A stretch of DNA of 64,000 bases from an uncultured Lachnospiraceae bacterium (GTDB lineage Bacteria > Bacillota > Clostridia > Lachnospirales > Lachnospiraceae), in the NCBI GenBank assembly GCA_902777355.1, contig CACYTU010000002.1, positions 52,291-116,290 of the forward strand, written 5' to 3'. The notes below the pieces were generated by a model. The model was given only the letters and a program-made list of their open reading frames with translations. It was not told the DNA's origin and did no database searches. This document shows positions 43,929-53,145 of this stretch, in pieces; the first letter of the stretch is position 1; every line of letters begins with the position of its first letter. Made by a program: the position numbers and the translations under genes.

Positions 43929-44387
43929 ATGGAAAATGCCAAAGACAGCAGCAGAAATCATGCTGCTGACACAACTGCCCCGGCGAACAATCCTGTCCGG
44001 AAGACAGAAAAGAGAACGGGAAAAAGAACAGAACAAAGAACAGAAAATCGAAGCAATGATTCCGGAGGGAATCTGCGCAGGGCTGCTGCGATTATTGCGA
44101 TCGTACTTCTGGTGGGGCTTTATCTGGTGACCTTTGTCCTGGCTGTGGCCGGAAATGAGAACAGCGCCAGGATGCTCAGATTCTGTTTCGGAATGACTAT
44201 TTTCGTGCCCCTGTTCGCCTGGGTCATGATCTGGTGTGTCGGATATCTGCGGCACAAAAAGAGCATGGCAAGCCTCAATATCCTTGACTCCAATCCGGAA
44301 GAAAGGCAGCGCATGGAAGAAGCCCTTGCCCGCGAGATCGGGGAAGCGGATGGAAAGCAGGAGCCTCATTCACAGGAGGACTCATAA
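43929..44387 (+). CDS. Small two-helix membrane protein of unknown function
   Basis: The 152-residue protein has a basic, hydrophilic N-terminal 45 residues rich in Thr, Arg and Glu, two membrane helices (AAAIIAIVLLVGLYLVTFVL and FGMTIFVPLFAWVMIWCVGY), and an acidic cytoplasmic tail with NPEERQRMEEAL. I do not recognise a named family. It follows purA by 43 bp and is probably co-transcribed. The ATG at 43929 has only a weak AGAGAG site; a GTG at 43914 is possible. Confidence 0.65.
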   Translation: MENAKDSSRNHAADTTAPANNPVRKTEKRTGKRTEQRTENRSNDSGGNLRRAAAIIAIVLLVGLYLVTFVLAVAGNENSARMLRFCFGMTIFVPLFAWVMIWCVGYLRHKKSMASLNILDSNPEERQRMEEALAREIGEADGKQEPHSQEDS

Positions 44388-44397
44388 AACACAAAAC

Positions 44398-44425
44398 AAG
44401 ACCGCGGGCGGGTCTTGAATGAACA
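44398..44425 (-). repeat. Partial family F hairpin on the minus strand
   Basis: The minus strand reads TTCAAGACCCGCCCGCGGTCTT, a variant of the family F hairpin, 11 bp after the small membrane protein gene. Beyond it, up to 44630, an imperfect repeat of GGGAAAAAGTCCACAGATGC type occurs three times. Confidence 0.45.
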
Positions 44426-44630
44426 GACCGGCCTGAATGCCCGTTATCACAGTACACGCCCTTCCGGAGGGCGTGTACTTCTGTGACGAAAAAGTCCTCA
44501 TTAGGAGAAAAACAGTGGAAAAAGTCCACAGATGCTGAAATAACAGCTTCCTAATAAGATGCGGGAAAAAGTTCACAGATGCTGAAAAAACAGCTGCCTG
44601 TAAAATGCGGGAAAAAGTCCATAAATGCGG

Positions 44631-44659
44631 TTGACAACGTTTTTTGTAAATGTTAATAT
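44631..44659 (+). promoter_or_regulatory. Promoter of the infC-rpmI-rplT operon
   Basis: TTGACA at 44631 and TAATAT at 44654 have a 17-bp spacer; the predicted start is near 44666, giving a leader of about 270 bases. Confidence 0.83.
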
Positions 44660-44885
44660 AACCTTCGTGCCGACAGGCATTGCATACAATCAAGCAGAGC
44701 AACACTCTCACCCAGCGGCGTAAGCTTCTGGTGTTCATACGTCAACTGATCCGGATTGAATCCGCGCAGGTCCCCTTTTATTTGGGCTTATTGATCTGAT
44801 GACTTACAGATGTCATTTCGATAGAATAATGGTCCGGCCTGCTGCAGCGCGGTGGATTGTGGATCGGGAAGACAATATGATCTGT

Positions 44886-44914
44886 ACAGTGGAGCTTTGC
44901 GCCACTGTTTTTTA
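44886..44914 (+). promoter_or_regulatory. Leader terminator (attenuator) upstream of infC
   Basis: Stem ACAGTGG and CCACTGT with a nine-base loop, followed by TTTTTT, lies 24 bp before the infC start and inside the transcript begun at 44631. A terminator in this place is the pattern of attenuated L20-type leaders in Firmicutes; the antiterminator is not resolved by eye. Confidence 0.72.
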
Positions 44915-44937
44915 TTGCGCCAGGGCGCGTGGAGGCT

Positions 44938-45465
44938 ATGAAAGTAAATAATAGGGACAGGGACGAGTTATTTATTAATGAGAGGATTCGCGACAGAGAA
45001 GTGCGTGTGATTTCCGCCGATGGAGAGCAGCTGGGCATTATGTCCTCCAGGGAAGCACTCAGACTTGCTGAGGAAGCAAATCTTGATCTGGTCAAGATTT
45101 CACCCAATGCGAAGCCCCCCGTATGCAAGATCATTGATTACGGTAAGTACAAATACGAAAAGACCCGCAAGGAAAAAGATGCCAAGCGCAAGCAGCACAC
45201 GGTAGAGATCAAGGAGATCAGACTTTCTCCCAATATTGATACCAATGACCTCACAACCAAGGTAAACGCTGCCCGCAAGTTCCTCACCAAGGGAAACCGT
45301 GTAAAGATCACACTTCGATTCCGCGGACGTGAGATGGCTCATATGAACGCGAGTGCACATATTCTTACGGATTTTGCGAATGCGCTCGTTGACTGTGCCG
45401 TCGTAGAAAAGGCACCGAGGGTTGAAGGCAGATCCATGACAATGTTTTTAGCTGAAAAGCGCTGA
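44938..45465 (+). CDS. infC: Translation initiation factor IF-3
   Basis: The 175-residue protein has the IF-3 blocks FINERIRDREVRVISADGEQ, PPVCKIIDYGKYKYE, the basic linker and RVKITLRFRGREMAHMNA. It binds the 30S subunit and checks start-codon pairing. The ATG at 44938 lies only two bases after GGAGG, an unusually short spacing; a GTG at 44929 is in frame, so initiation may be weak or regulated, as infC often is. It opens the operon with rpmI and rplT after an attenuator. Confidence 0.93.
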   Translation: MKVNNRDRDELFINERIRDREVRVISADGEQLGIMSSREALRLAEEANLDLVKISPNAKPPVCKIIDYGKYKYEKTRKEKDAKRKQHTVEIKEIRLSPNIDTNDLTTKVNAARKFLTKGNRVKITLRFRGREMAHMNASAHILTDFANALVDCAVVEKAPRVEGRSMTMFLAEKR

Positions 45466-45834
45466 ACCGCGCAGGCCCATGCGAATGTTCTGTCGAAGGA
45501 CATGCCAGTACAGCATCGGCGTCTGCAGAAGGCCGCGCCGTGTTACTGAGCGGCTGATCTGCAGTGAATGGCAGCATGCGATTCTCCGTTTTGGAAGAAC
45601 AGTTAAGATAAAATGACTCTGACGACTGCGGTCTGAGACTCCGGCCCTCCGAAAAGAGGAAGGGAATCCGCACATGCTTTCGGACAGCGTCTTAGCCCTG
45701 CCGCATATTGAAAACGGCGGGGAAGCAAACACATGACAGGAACACGTGGCGACGGGAGAGAGGATCTCCGGACTGCTCCTCCGGGATAAGCCGGAAAGAT
45801 CAGCGTGCGTGTGAAGAACAAGGAGGAAAAAACT
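45466..45834 (+). other. Long gap between infC and rpmI without a gene
   Basis: In most Firmicutes infC and rpmI are close. Here 369 bp separate them. I see no convincing ORF, promoter or terminator; several short GC-rich inverted repeats are present, and an additional regulatory leader for the L35-L20 genes is possible. Confidence 0.5.
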
Positions 45835-46032
45835 ATGCCTAAAATGAAGACCAAGAGAGCCGCTGCAAAGCGTTTCAAAGCTACCGGCACAGGCAAGATC
45901 AAGAGATTCAAGGCTTACAAGCGCCATATTCTTACCAAGAAGTCCACTAAGAGGAAGAGAGACCTTCGCCAGTCCACAATCCTGGATGAGACAAACGTAA
46001 AGAACATGAGAAAGGTTATGCCTTATCTTTGA
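45835..46032 (+). CDS. rpmI: 50S ribosomal protein L35
   Basis: The 65-residue, very basic protein matches L35 throughout: [20 protein letters not shown], then [22 protein letters not shown] eight bases upstream of ATG 45835 fixes the start and excludes the longer frame. It is followed by rplT after 175 bp. Confidence 0.97.
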   Translation: MPKMKTKRAAAKRFKATGTGKIKRFKAYKRHILTKKSTKRKRDLRQSTILDETNVKNMRKVMPYL

Positions 46033-46207
46033 TCCGTTCTTTAGGATCTGCGATTGTTTTGATCATCAGTATTTAGAAGAAAACGGGCATATGTTCAGAC
46101 TGCCCGGAGAAGGCATTTAAGAAGAAGGCTTTTAACCGGATATGAGAACTCCCGGAATCCGGATCGTAATACATTCCGGGGGTCATAGAAGAATGTGAGG
46201 TATAGTA

Positions 46208-46561
46208 ATGGCAAGGATTAAAGGCGCGATCAACGCGAAGAAGAAACATAAAAGAGTATTAAAGCTGGCTAAGGGTTACAGAGGCGCGCGTTCCAAACAG
46301 TACAGGATTGCCAAGCAGTCCGTCATGCGTGCGATGGCTTCCGCATTCGCAGGCCGCAAACAGCGCAAGAGAGATATGCGCAGACTGTGGATCACCCGTA
46401 TCAATGCTGCTGCAAGGATCAACGGAATCTCCTACAGCCAGATGATGCACGGCCTCAAGGTCGCCGGAATCGATATCAACCGCAAGATGCTCGCTGAGCT
46501 TGCCGTCAACGATGCTGCAGGCTTCGCTGCACTCGCTGAAATGGCAAAGGCAAATGCCTGA
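46208..46561 (+). CDS. rplT: 50S ribosomal protein L20
   Basis: The 117-residue protein matches L20: [38 protein letters not shown] and [12 protein letters not shown]20 helps assemble the 50S subunit and in Firmicutes represses its own operon through the leader. GTGAGG upstream is the ribosome site. A terminator follows at 46626. Confidence 0.97.
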   Translation: MARIKGAINAKKKHKRVLKLAKGYRGARSKQYRIAKQSVMRAMASAFAGRKQRKRDMRRLWITRINAAARINGISYSQMMHGLKVAGIDINRKMLAELAVNDAAGFAALAEMAKANA

Positions 46562-46625
46562 TCCATAATTGAACATCCGTGAAAAATGGACATCCGTGAA
46601 AAAAACTTGTTTTGACGGAATTCAT

Positions 46626-46672
46626 GAAGAGCCCCTTTCTATCGCCGCAGGCGGCAGGGAGGGGTTCTTTTT
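46626..46672 (+). terminator. Intrinsic terminator of the infC-rpmI-rplT operon
   Basis: Stem AAGAGCCCCT and AGGGGTTCTT (one G-T pair) encloses a nested GCCGC/GCGGC hairpin and ends in TTTTT. Confidence 0.85.
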
Positions 46673-46673
46673 C

Positions 46674-46745
46674 ATGACACAGCCCGCCTGCCGTATCCTC
46701 TGCCCTGCCGGCGGACACGGGCCGGCAGCGGGCAGGCGGCAGCAG
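46674..46745 (+). repeat. Interspersed repeat family A, copy 4 (diverged)
   Basis: It begins ATGACACAGCCCGCCTGCCG one base after the terminator T-run and continues with GCCGGCGGACACGGGCCGG. Confidence 0.65.
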
Positions 46746-46749
46746 GTTT

Positions 46750-46827
46750 GACTTGAAACAAGAACCTGAAGCAAGAGGTTTCTTTCCATGACTTGAAACA
46801 AGCGTGAAACAAGAGGTTTCTTTCCGT
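46750..46827 (+). repeat. About 39-bp tandem duplication upstream of the glucokinase promoter
   Basis: Two units begin GACTTGAAACAAG at 46750 and 46790 and both end AAGAGGTTTCTTTCC. The second abuts the -35 box of the next promoter. Confidence 0.82.
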
Positions 46828-46855
46828 TGAAATTGTGTTTCGTTTCCAATACAAT
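46827..46855 (+). promoter_or_regulatory. Promoter of the glucokinase gene
   Basis: TTGAAA at 46827 and TACAAT at 46850 are separated by 17 bp, about 230 bp upstream of the start at 47085. Confidence 0.75.
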
Positions 46856-47084
46856 ATATATATATTGATGATAGTTTAAACAAGTTCCTGACAGTCCCGC
46901 TGTCTTCATTTGCGGCTGCGAACAGGCCTGTATCGGATGCCGCAGAAATGGAGCAGACAGGCGGAAGGGAAATGAAACAAAAAACAACCGGGATGACCGG
47001 CATATTATGTGAGAACCAACAGGGGAGCAAGACCGGCTTTGCTGATTGTCTTCGGTCAGAACAAGGAAAGGAGATCCAGTACTT

Positions 47085-48026
47085 ATGAAACCGTATGCTT
47101 TTGGAATCGATATCGGCGGAACGACTGTCAAATGTGGCTTTTTTAATAATGACGGCACTTTCGTGGAAAAGTGGGAGATTCCGACCCGAAAGGAAAACAA
47201 AGGAGAACGGATTCTTCCTGACATTGCGGATTCGATTAGGGAGAAACTTGCTAAGCACGGAGTCTCGATGGATGATGTTGAAGGAATCGGCGTGGGTGTT
47301 CCGGGACCTGTTCTTGATGACGGCGTAGTCAACGGCTGTGTCAACCTGGGCTGGGGCGTCTTCAATGTCAAAGAGACACTTTCCGGTCTTCTGGGGGGGA
47401 TCCGTGTTTCAGCCGGAAACGACGCCAATGTGGCGGCACTGGGTGAACAGTGGCTCGGCGGCGGAAAAGGATTCAGCAATGTGGTCATGGTCACACTCGG
47501 CACGGGCGTCGGAGGAGGAATCATCGTCGGAGGCAGGATCCTTGCAGGCGCTCACGGCGCGGGCGGAGAAATCGGTCATATCCTGATGAATGAAAATGAG
47601 ACGGAGTGCTGCGGCTGCGGCAAGAAGGGCTGCCTGGAGCAGTATGCATCCGCTACCGGAATCGTCCGCATGGCAAAGATCACTCTTTCGGACAATGAAA
47701 AACCTTCTAAGCTCCGCAGCCTTGCGGAAGTGACCAGCAAAGATATCTTTGATCTCGCAAAAGCGGGAGATGAGACGGCTGTCGAACTGGTTGAGAAGCT
47801 TGGAAAAATGCTGGGAACTGCCCTTGCCCACATCACGTGTGTGGTAGACCCCGATGTGATCGTGGTCGGCGGAGGTGTCTCCAAGGCGGGTCAGATCCTG
47901 ATCGACACGATACAGAAATACTATGTGCCCGCTGCTTTCCACGCCTGCAGAGCCACACAGTTCAAACTCGCGGAACTTGGAAATGACGCCGGTATGTACG
48001 GCGCTGTCAGAATGGTTCTCTATTGA
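47085..48026 (+). CDS. glcK: ROK-family glucokinase
   Basis: The 313-residue protein has the ATP-phosphate motif GIDIGGTTVKCGFF, the sugar-binding GNDANVAALGEQWLGGGKG, the catalytic-region TLGTGVGGGIIVGG and the ROK zinc site CCGCGKKGCLEQYAS. It phosphorylates glucose, and perhaps related hexoses, with ATP. AAGGAG lies about eleven bases before ATG 47085. A tandem array begins in its stop codon. Other ROK kinases, such as for N-acetylglucosamine, cannot be excluded by eye. Confidence 0.88.
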   Translation: MKPYAFGIDIGGTTVKCGFFNNDGTFVEKWEIPTRKENKGERILPDIADSIREKLAKHGVSMDDVEGIGVGVPGPVLDDGVVNGCVNLGWGVFNVKETLSGLLGGIRVSAGNDANVAALGEQWLGGGKGFSNVVMVTLGTGVGGGIIVGGRILAGAHGAGGEIGHILMNENETECCGCGKKGCLEQYASATGIVRMAKITLSDNEKPSKLRSLAEVTSKDIFDLAKAGDETAVELVEKLGKMLGTALAHITCVVDPDVIVVGGGVSKAGQILIDTIQKYYVPAAFHACRATQFKLAELGNDAGMYGAVRMVLY

Positions 48027-48123
48027 GAATGGCCCGGATCTAATAAAAAATGTATTGGAAAATGGCTGGGATCCTATAAAAAACATAAAGGAGAATCAGT
48101 CGGATTCTATAAAAAACATACAC
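48025..48123 (+). repeat. 33-bp tandem array (three units) starting inside the glucokinase stop codon
   Basis: Three units at 48025, 48058 and 48091 share GARAAT...CTATAAAAAACATA. The unit is 11 codons long and stays open in one frame as ENGWDPIKNIK-like peptides, but that frame has no start of its own. Confidence 0.85.
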
Positions 48124-48147
48124 GGGAACCGGCAGGTTCCGGGTCTG

Positions 48148-48176
48148 CCCCGGGAAACAGTTTTTGTTTCCCGGGG
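48148..48176 (+). terminator. Terminator-like hairpin after glcK
   Basis: A perfect 12-bp stem CCCCGGGAAACA and TGTTTCCCGGGG with loop GTTTT; the T-run after it is poor (TAGTTT), so activity is uncertain. Confidence 0.55.
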
Positions 48177-48205
48177 TAGTTTCATGTTATGATACGACCC
48201 GAATA

Positions 48206-48249
48206 TTCAAGATCCGCCCGCGGGTCGTGCGCGATGAAGAATAAAACGG
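48206..48249 (+). repeat. Interspersed hairpin repeat, family F, copy 3
   Basis: Hairpin GATCCGCCCGCGGGTC is followed by the tail GTGCGCGATGAAGAATAAAA. Its stem differs from copy 1 on both sides, with pairing mostly kept. Confidence 0.65.
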
Positions 48250-48318
48250 TCCAGCCCGTCTGATGGGATGACAGTATACAAACCCGCGGGATTGTTTATT
48301 CCTTCCTGAATGAGGTTT

Positions 48319-48327
48319 TGCTATAGT
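48319..48327 (+). promoter_or_regulatory. Candidate extended -10 promoter for the MMPL gene
   Basis: TGCTATAGT is an extended -10 element; the leader to the start at 48606 would contain structured element D copy 3. Confidence 0.42.
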
Positions 48328-48406
48328 ACGTTTGTGCGCATTCCGGACTTGATTCTTAAATCCGCAATACCTGTGACTGAGGCTTTGGGATATGCGTGCA
48401 ATACTC

Positions 48407-48576
48407 GTTTCGGGTCACACCATGACCGGGGCGTGACCATGAAACGCCGTGTTCGGCGATAAACATTGCTTCGCACTGTCGATGCGCCTGGCGCGCGCCG
48501 AACGCCGTCATACTGGGGCTTTCGCGCAAAGAGCGCTTGAAAACGCCTCGAGACTGGTGCATGTGTGACCAGTAAC
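48407..48576 (-). repeat. Structured interspersed element, family D, copy 3 (inverted)
   Basis: On the minus strand it begins GTTACTGGTCACACATGCAC, then CTCGAGGCGTTTT as in copy 2, then the core GGCGTTCGGCG and ATCGCCGAAC, and the closing GGTCACGCCCCGGTCATGGT. The loop of the core hairpin is about 20 bases longer than in copies 1 and 2. Confidence 0.75.
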
Positions 48577-48605
48577 AAATACTCTGAAAGAGGAAGGAAA
48601 AGAAA

Positions 48606-50708
48606 TTGAAACTGGGTGAATGGGTTGCAAAGAGCAGGCTTCTGATATTGATCATCAGCGCTATTTTGGTGCCTCCGTCCCTATTCGGATTCGCCGCCAC
48701 CCGCGTCAACTATGATCTTCTGAGCTATCTCCCGGAAACGCTGGAGACAGTAAAAGGACAGAACATCATGGTGGATGAATTTGGAACCGGCGCCTTTTCC
48801 ATGTGCGTCATCGAAGGGATGCCCATGAAAGAGGTCCAGAAGCTTGCGGATGCCTTTAAGGAAGTGGATCATGTCAAGGATGTTCTGTGGTACGGCGAAG
48901 TGATGGACATCACTGTGCCCACAGAGATCCTGCCGGATAAGATCAGAGACAAGTTTATAAACGGCGACGCGCAGCTGCTGGTCGTTTTTTACGATAACAC
49001 GACTTCTTCGGACGAGTCGATGGGAGCTCTGACACAGATGAGGAAGATTGCCGATGAGCGCTGTTTCATCGGCGGAATGACCGGAATCGTAACCGACATC
49101 AAGGATCTGTGCATGGCGGAACTGCCGGTCTATGTCGTGATCGCTTCGATCCTGAGCTTCATTATCCTGGAACTGACTACAGAATCTTTTGTCGTTCCAT
49201 TGTTTTTCCTGCTGGGGATCGGACTGTCGATCCTCTACAATCTGGGCAGCAACATCTTCCTGGGATCGATCTCCTATGTCACACAGGCCCTGACCGCGGT
49301 GCTTCAGCTGGCCGTTACGATGGATTATTCCATTTTCCTCCTGGAGAGCTATGAGGAGAACAAAAGGCACTATCCTGATGACCGGGATAAAGCCATGGGA
49401 ATCGCCATCCATCAGACTTTTGTCTCGGTGGTGGGCAGCTCGGTCACAACAGTGGCAGGATTCCTTGCCCTCTGCGTCATGACTTTCGCCCTGGGCAGGG
49501 ACATAGGAATCGTCATGTCCAAGGGCGTCCTGATCGGAGTGATCTGCTGTGTCACGATTCTGCCCTCTATGATTCTGGTGTTTGACGGCCTGATTGAAAA
49601 AACCAAACACCGCCCCCTCATCCCAAGTCTGAACGGACTGAGTGACTTTATCATCAGACATTACAGGATCTGGGTCCTGGTACTTCTGATTCTTGTCGCG
49701 CCGGCTATGTACGGAAGCAAAAACGTGGGAGTGTATTACAATATTGCCCAGTCGCTGCCTGACGATATCCCCAGTAATATTGCCAATAAAAAGCTGCATG
49801 ATACCTTCAAAATGAACACCACGCACGTCATCCTGATGGACAAGGACCTGGATATGCGCACAAAGAGGAAAATCTTCGAGGAGGTGGAAAAACTGGATGG
49901 TGTCAAGTTCACCATGAGTCTGCCCGGTATGGTGGGGCCTCTTTTACCGACGGAGATGATCCCCCGGGATGTGAAAAAAATGCTGCAGAGCGACCGGCAT
50001 GAAATGGGAATGGTCGTCTCCAAATACACGGAGGCGACGCCGGAAGTCAATGCTCAGATTGCTCAGATCAACAAGATTGTGAAATCGAGAGACCCGGGAG
50101 CTCTTGTGATCGGTGAAGCTCCCATGATGAAGGATCTGCAGGATACGACGGACGTCGATATCCGCCGCGTCAATCTCCTCTCTATGGCGGCGATTTTCCT
50201 GATCATACTGATCGTCTTCAAGTCCATCTCCCTTCCCTTCCTGCTGGTGCTGGTCATTGAGTTCGCCATCAATGTCAACATGGCGGTCCCCTACTTCCAG
50301 GGCATCAGTCTGGCCTTTGTCGCCAGCATCGTCATCGGGACTATACAGCTGGGAGCCACGGTTGACTACGCGATCCTTATGACCAACAGATACATCACGG
50401 AGCGAAAGGCGGGAAAGACCAAACATGAGGCGGTTACGATCGCCCACAGGGCCAGCATCCTCTCAATCCTGACCAGCGGCTTCAGCTTTTTCGTGGCCAC
50501 CTTCGGCGTCTCATGGTATTCGCGCGTGGATATGATCGCCTCCATCTGCACCCTGCTTTCCAGGGGCGCGCTCATCAGCATGGCCTCGGTACTCCTTCTC
50601 ATGCCTGCCATGTACATGATCTTTGACCCCATGATCATCCGGACGACAGCCGGATTCCGGAAAAAAGAACAGCCCCGGGACGATCAGCCCGCCCTCAGGA
50701 ATAACTGA
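48606..50708 (+). CDS. MMPL/RND-superfamily membrane transporter
   Basis: The 700-residue protein has the RND/MMPL layout twice. A first membrane helix (LLILIISAILVPPSLFGF) is followed by a large outside loop and a bundle of five helices. A second copy begins near residue 355, with its own loop and a final bundle that includes GATVDYAILMTNRYI and matching TMDYSIFLLESYEENK in the first half. The charged residues in these helices carry protons in the family. It likely exports lipids or other hydrophobic compounds by proton exchange; the cargo is unknown. The start is TTG 48606 after GAGGAAGGA. Confidence 0.88.
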   Translation: MKLGEWVAKSRLLILIISAILVPPSLFGFAATRVNYDLLSYLPETLETVKGQNIMVDEFGTGAFSMCVIEGMPMKEVQKLADAFKEVDHVKDVLWYGEVMDITVPTEILPDKIRDKFINGDAQLLVVFYDNTTSSDESMGALTQMRKIADERCFIGGMTGIVTDIKDLCMAELPVYVVIASILSFIILELTTESFVVPLFFLLGIGLSILYNLGSNIFLGSISYVTQALTAVLQLAVTMDYSIFLLESYEENKRHYPDDRDKAMGIAIHQTFVSVVGSSVTTVAGFLALCVMTFALGRDIGIVMSKGVLIGVICCVTILPSMILVFDGLIEKTKHRPLIPSLNGLSDFIIRHYRIWVLVLLILVAPAMYGSKNVGVYYNIAQSLPDDIPSNIANKKLHDTFKMNTTHVILMDKDLDMRTKRKIFEEVEKLDGVKFTMSLPGMVGPLLPTEMIPRDVKKMLQSDRHEMGMVVSKYTEATPEVNAQIAQINKIVKSRDPGALVIGEAPMMKDLQDTTDVDIRRVNLLSMAAIFLIILIVFKSISLPFLLVLVIEFAINVNMAVPYFQGISLAFVASIVIGTIQLGATVDYAILMTNRYITERKAGKTKHEAVTIAHRASILSILTSGFSFFVATFGVSWYSRVDMIASICTLLSRGALISMASVLLLMPAMYMIFDPMIIRTTAGFRKKEQPRDDQPALRNN

Positions 50709-50768
50709 ACATTTGAGAACGGACGGGTATCCGGGACTTGCTCCCGGGGCCTGCCCTATAAAGAATAA

Positions 50769-50820
50769 AAAGAGCACCTTTGCGGACAGTCAGTCAGCGC
50801 ACCGGTGCTCTTTTCTTTCT
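50769..50820 (+). terminator. Intrinsic terminator after the MMPL gene
   Basis: Stem AAAGAGCACC and GGTGCTCTTT with a 25-base loop, followed by TTTCTTTCT. Confidence 0.85.
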
Positions 50821-51000
50821 ATGACACAGCCCGCATACTGTATTTTTCCGCCTTGCGGGGGACGCTTGCGGGCCGGGGGGGGGGCAGAGAGCGGCAGGGC
50901 TGCCTCTGTCCTGTTGACACGGCTGCGTACTGTCTTTTCCGTCTGCCGGCAGGGGGGCAGAGGTCGGCGCGGCCTCCCTGCCCTCCTGGCAGAGCCTGCA
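50821..51000 (+). repeat. Interspersed repeat family A, copy 5, with a second partial copy
   Basis: ATGACACAGCCCGCATACTG starts directly after the terminator. The copy has core CCGCCTTGCGGG, a run of ten G at 50875-50884, and the hairpin GGCAGAGAGCGGCAGGGCTG. A partial second copy begins with ACGGCTGCGTACTGTCTTTT near 50920. Confidence 0.72.
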
Positions 51001-51118
51001 TTATTTTGCTAAAAAAATAACAAATCAAAAGCCTGATATTGTGAATCATTATGGGGAAAATCCCGTGAAAGTGGTCTTGATTTTGTGCAATGTCATCAAA
51101 ACAAAAATTTGCATGGAA

Positions 51119-51147
51119 TTGTATTTGTGCAATTTATGGATTATAAT
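51119..51147 (+). promoter_or_regulatory. Promoter and possible operators of the lactate permease
   Basis: TTGTAT at 51119 and TATAAT at 51142 are 17 bp apart. Direct repeats TTTGTGCAAT lie at 51082 and 51124, exactly 42 bp apart, one overlapping the promoter. An inverted repeat ACCGTAC-N10-GTACGGT at 51167-51190 lies at the start of the transcript. Both look like regulator sites, but the regulator is not identified. Confidence 0.65.
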
Positions 51148-51212
51148 AATAGCGTGACTACTGTATACCGTACGGGGGAGAAAGTACGGTTCTAAGTTGG
51201 GGAGGTGTTGAT

Positions 51213-52943
51213 ATGTATGCAATAATCTCGTTCATACCGATTCTCGTGACAATCGTCCTGATGGTCGGTTTCAACTGGCCCGCAAAGAGGGCCCTGCCCC
51301 TTGCATGGGTACTTGCATGTATTATTGGTGTTACCGTATGGGGAATGCCGGTATTCAGCACAGACGGTACCAGTGCTGTGGGACAGACACTGACAGGTTT
51401 CCTCAGTGCTTTTGAGGTCCTTGTCATCATCTTCGGCGCGATCCTGATCATGAATACTCTTTCACAGTCAGGCGCCATGGCCGCTATCAACGGCATGTTC
51501 AAAAGTATAACTCCGGACGCAAGACTGCAGGCTATAATCATCGGCTTCATCTTCGGTGCATTCATTGAAGGTGCTGCAGGATTCGGTACACCCGCCGCTC
51601 TGGCAGGTCCCCTCCTGATTTCTGTTGGCTTCCCGCCTCTTTGCGCGGCAATGGTAGCACTGATCTACAACTCTGTACCTGTATGTTTCGGCGCTGTCGG
51701 TACACCTACCAACACCGCATTTGCTACTGTTAAGGATGCAGTTACCGGACTTGGCGGCAATGCGGATGCATGGAAAATGGCGCTGACTTTCTGGTCTGCC
51801 CTTCCTCTGGCAATCGGCGCTGCTATCATCATGATCATCGGTGTCGGCTTTGTCTGCAAATTCTACGGCAAGAACAGGAAGTTCAGTGAAGTCGTCCCTG
51901 TTATTCCGTACATCATCTATGTAACTCTGGTATTTGACGTATTTTATCTGCTGATCGCTGCATTCATCGGTCCGGAGCTGGTCTCCCTGCTGGCAGCCAT
52001 CATCGCACTGTTCGTCGTCATGTTCACAACCAAGAAGGGTTTCCTGGTTCCCAAAGAGGTATGGACATTCGACGCGAAGGAAAACTGGGACAACACATGG
52101 CTCTCCACCACCAAGGTTCCGGAGCCCAAGCAGAGTGACATGAACCTCATCAAGGCATGGACTCCTTATGTCCTGATCGCCCTGATCCTCGTGGTCACAC
52201 GTGTGGCACAGAGATTCGAGGTAAACGCAGGCAATTCCGGCTGGGCTGACAAGCTCAAAACCATCACTGTCGGCACAGGCCAGAGCGGCATCATCCTCGG
52301 CGCAAACTGGAACTGGGCAATCTGCTGGAGCCCCGGTATCGTGTTCATCATTGTAGCCCTTATCACAATCGGCCTGCACGGCATGAGCGGCGAGCGTGTC
52401 AAGATGGCATGGCAGGGTGCTCTGAAGCAGGTCAGCGGTGCTGCAATTGCGCTGCTCTTCGGCGTGGCAATGGTTAACATCTTCCGCTTTACTTCCATGC
52501 CCGCAGAGAAGATTCCCGCAGGTGTTGCAGAGGGCGTCACATACTCCATGCTGTATGCAATGGCAAAGGGACTGGCTGATGTGGCCGGCCGCGGCTATCT
52601 GGTCATTGCTCCTTTCATCGGTGTTCTGGGTTCCTATATGTCCGGTTCCAACACCGTTTCGAACACACTGTTCAGTTCCCTGCAGTTTACAACCGCAGGT
52701 ATTGTAGGTCTCCCTTACGTCCTGATCGTTGCACTGCAGAATAACGGCGGTGCGATCGGCAACATGGTCTGCGTCAACAACGTAGTATCCGCCTGTGCGA
52801 CAACCGGTACCAACGGAAATGAAGGCCGTATCATCAGAGCCAACATCATCCCCTGCGCAGTCTTCTGCATTATCGTCGTTCTTGTCGTAGGCATAGCCAT
52901 TGCGCTCGGTGCCAATCCTCAGGCACTGCCATATGCTACCTGA
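51213..52943 (+). CDS. L-lactate permease family transporter
   Basis: The 576-residue protein has about 13 membrane segments and the LctP-family blocks [44 protein letters not shown] and [11 protein letters not shown]. It imports lactate, and in some members glycolate, with protons. GGGGAGGTG about six bases before ATG 51213 is a strong ribosome site. The next gene encodes an FAD-linked lactate/glycolate oxidase, so the pair probably takes up and oxidises lactate. Confidence 0.92.
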   Translation: MYAIISFIPILVTIVLMVGFNWPAKRALPLAWVLACIIGVTVWGMPVFSTDGTSAVGQTLTGFLSAFEVLVIIFGAILIMNTLSQSGAMAAINGMFKSITPDARLQAIIIGFIFGAFIEGAAGFGTPAALAGPLLISVGFPPLCAAMVALIYNSVPVCFGAVGTPTNTAFATVKDAVTGLGGNADAWKMALTFWSALPLAIGAAIIMIIGVGFVCKFYGKNRKFSEVVPVIPYIIYVTLVFDVFYLLIAAFIGPELVSLLAAIIALFVVMFTTKKGFLVPKEVWTFDAKENWDNTWLSTTKVPEPKQSDMNLIKAWTPYVLIALILVVTRVAQRFEVNAGNSGWADKLKTITVGTGQSGIILGANWNWAICWSPGIVFIIVALITIGLHGMSGERVKMAWQGALKQVSGAAIALLFGVAMVNIFRFTSMPAEKIPAGVAEGVTYSMLYAMAKGLADVAGRGYLVIAPFIGVLGSYMSGSNTVSNTLFSSLQFTTAGIVGLPYVLIVALQNNGGAIGNMVCVNNVVSACATTGTNGNEGRIIRANIIPCAVFCIIVVLVVGIAIALGANPQALPYAT

Positions 52944-53145
52944 GGAAAAAACTCAATGTAAGCTGACTGGTTCCGGCTGTTCTGGCAATGTACCTGTTCT
53001 CCATTCTGTCATCTCCGCGGATGGGGCAGGAATCGCAGAGACAGCCGTGAGACAGTTATAAAACAGGAATGTAATTTATCCCTGGGCAAATGTCACAATG
53101 CACAACTGAAAAAGTTCTTAATTATGATTGAAAAGGAGAATTAGA

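Noticed and set aside
50875-50884. Run of ten G as a phase-variable tract
   Set aside because: It lies in an intergenic family A repeat, not in a gene or promoter spacer; a sequencing length error is also possible.
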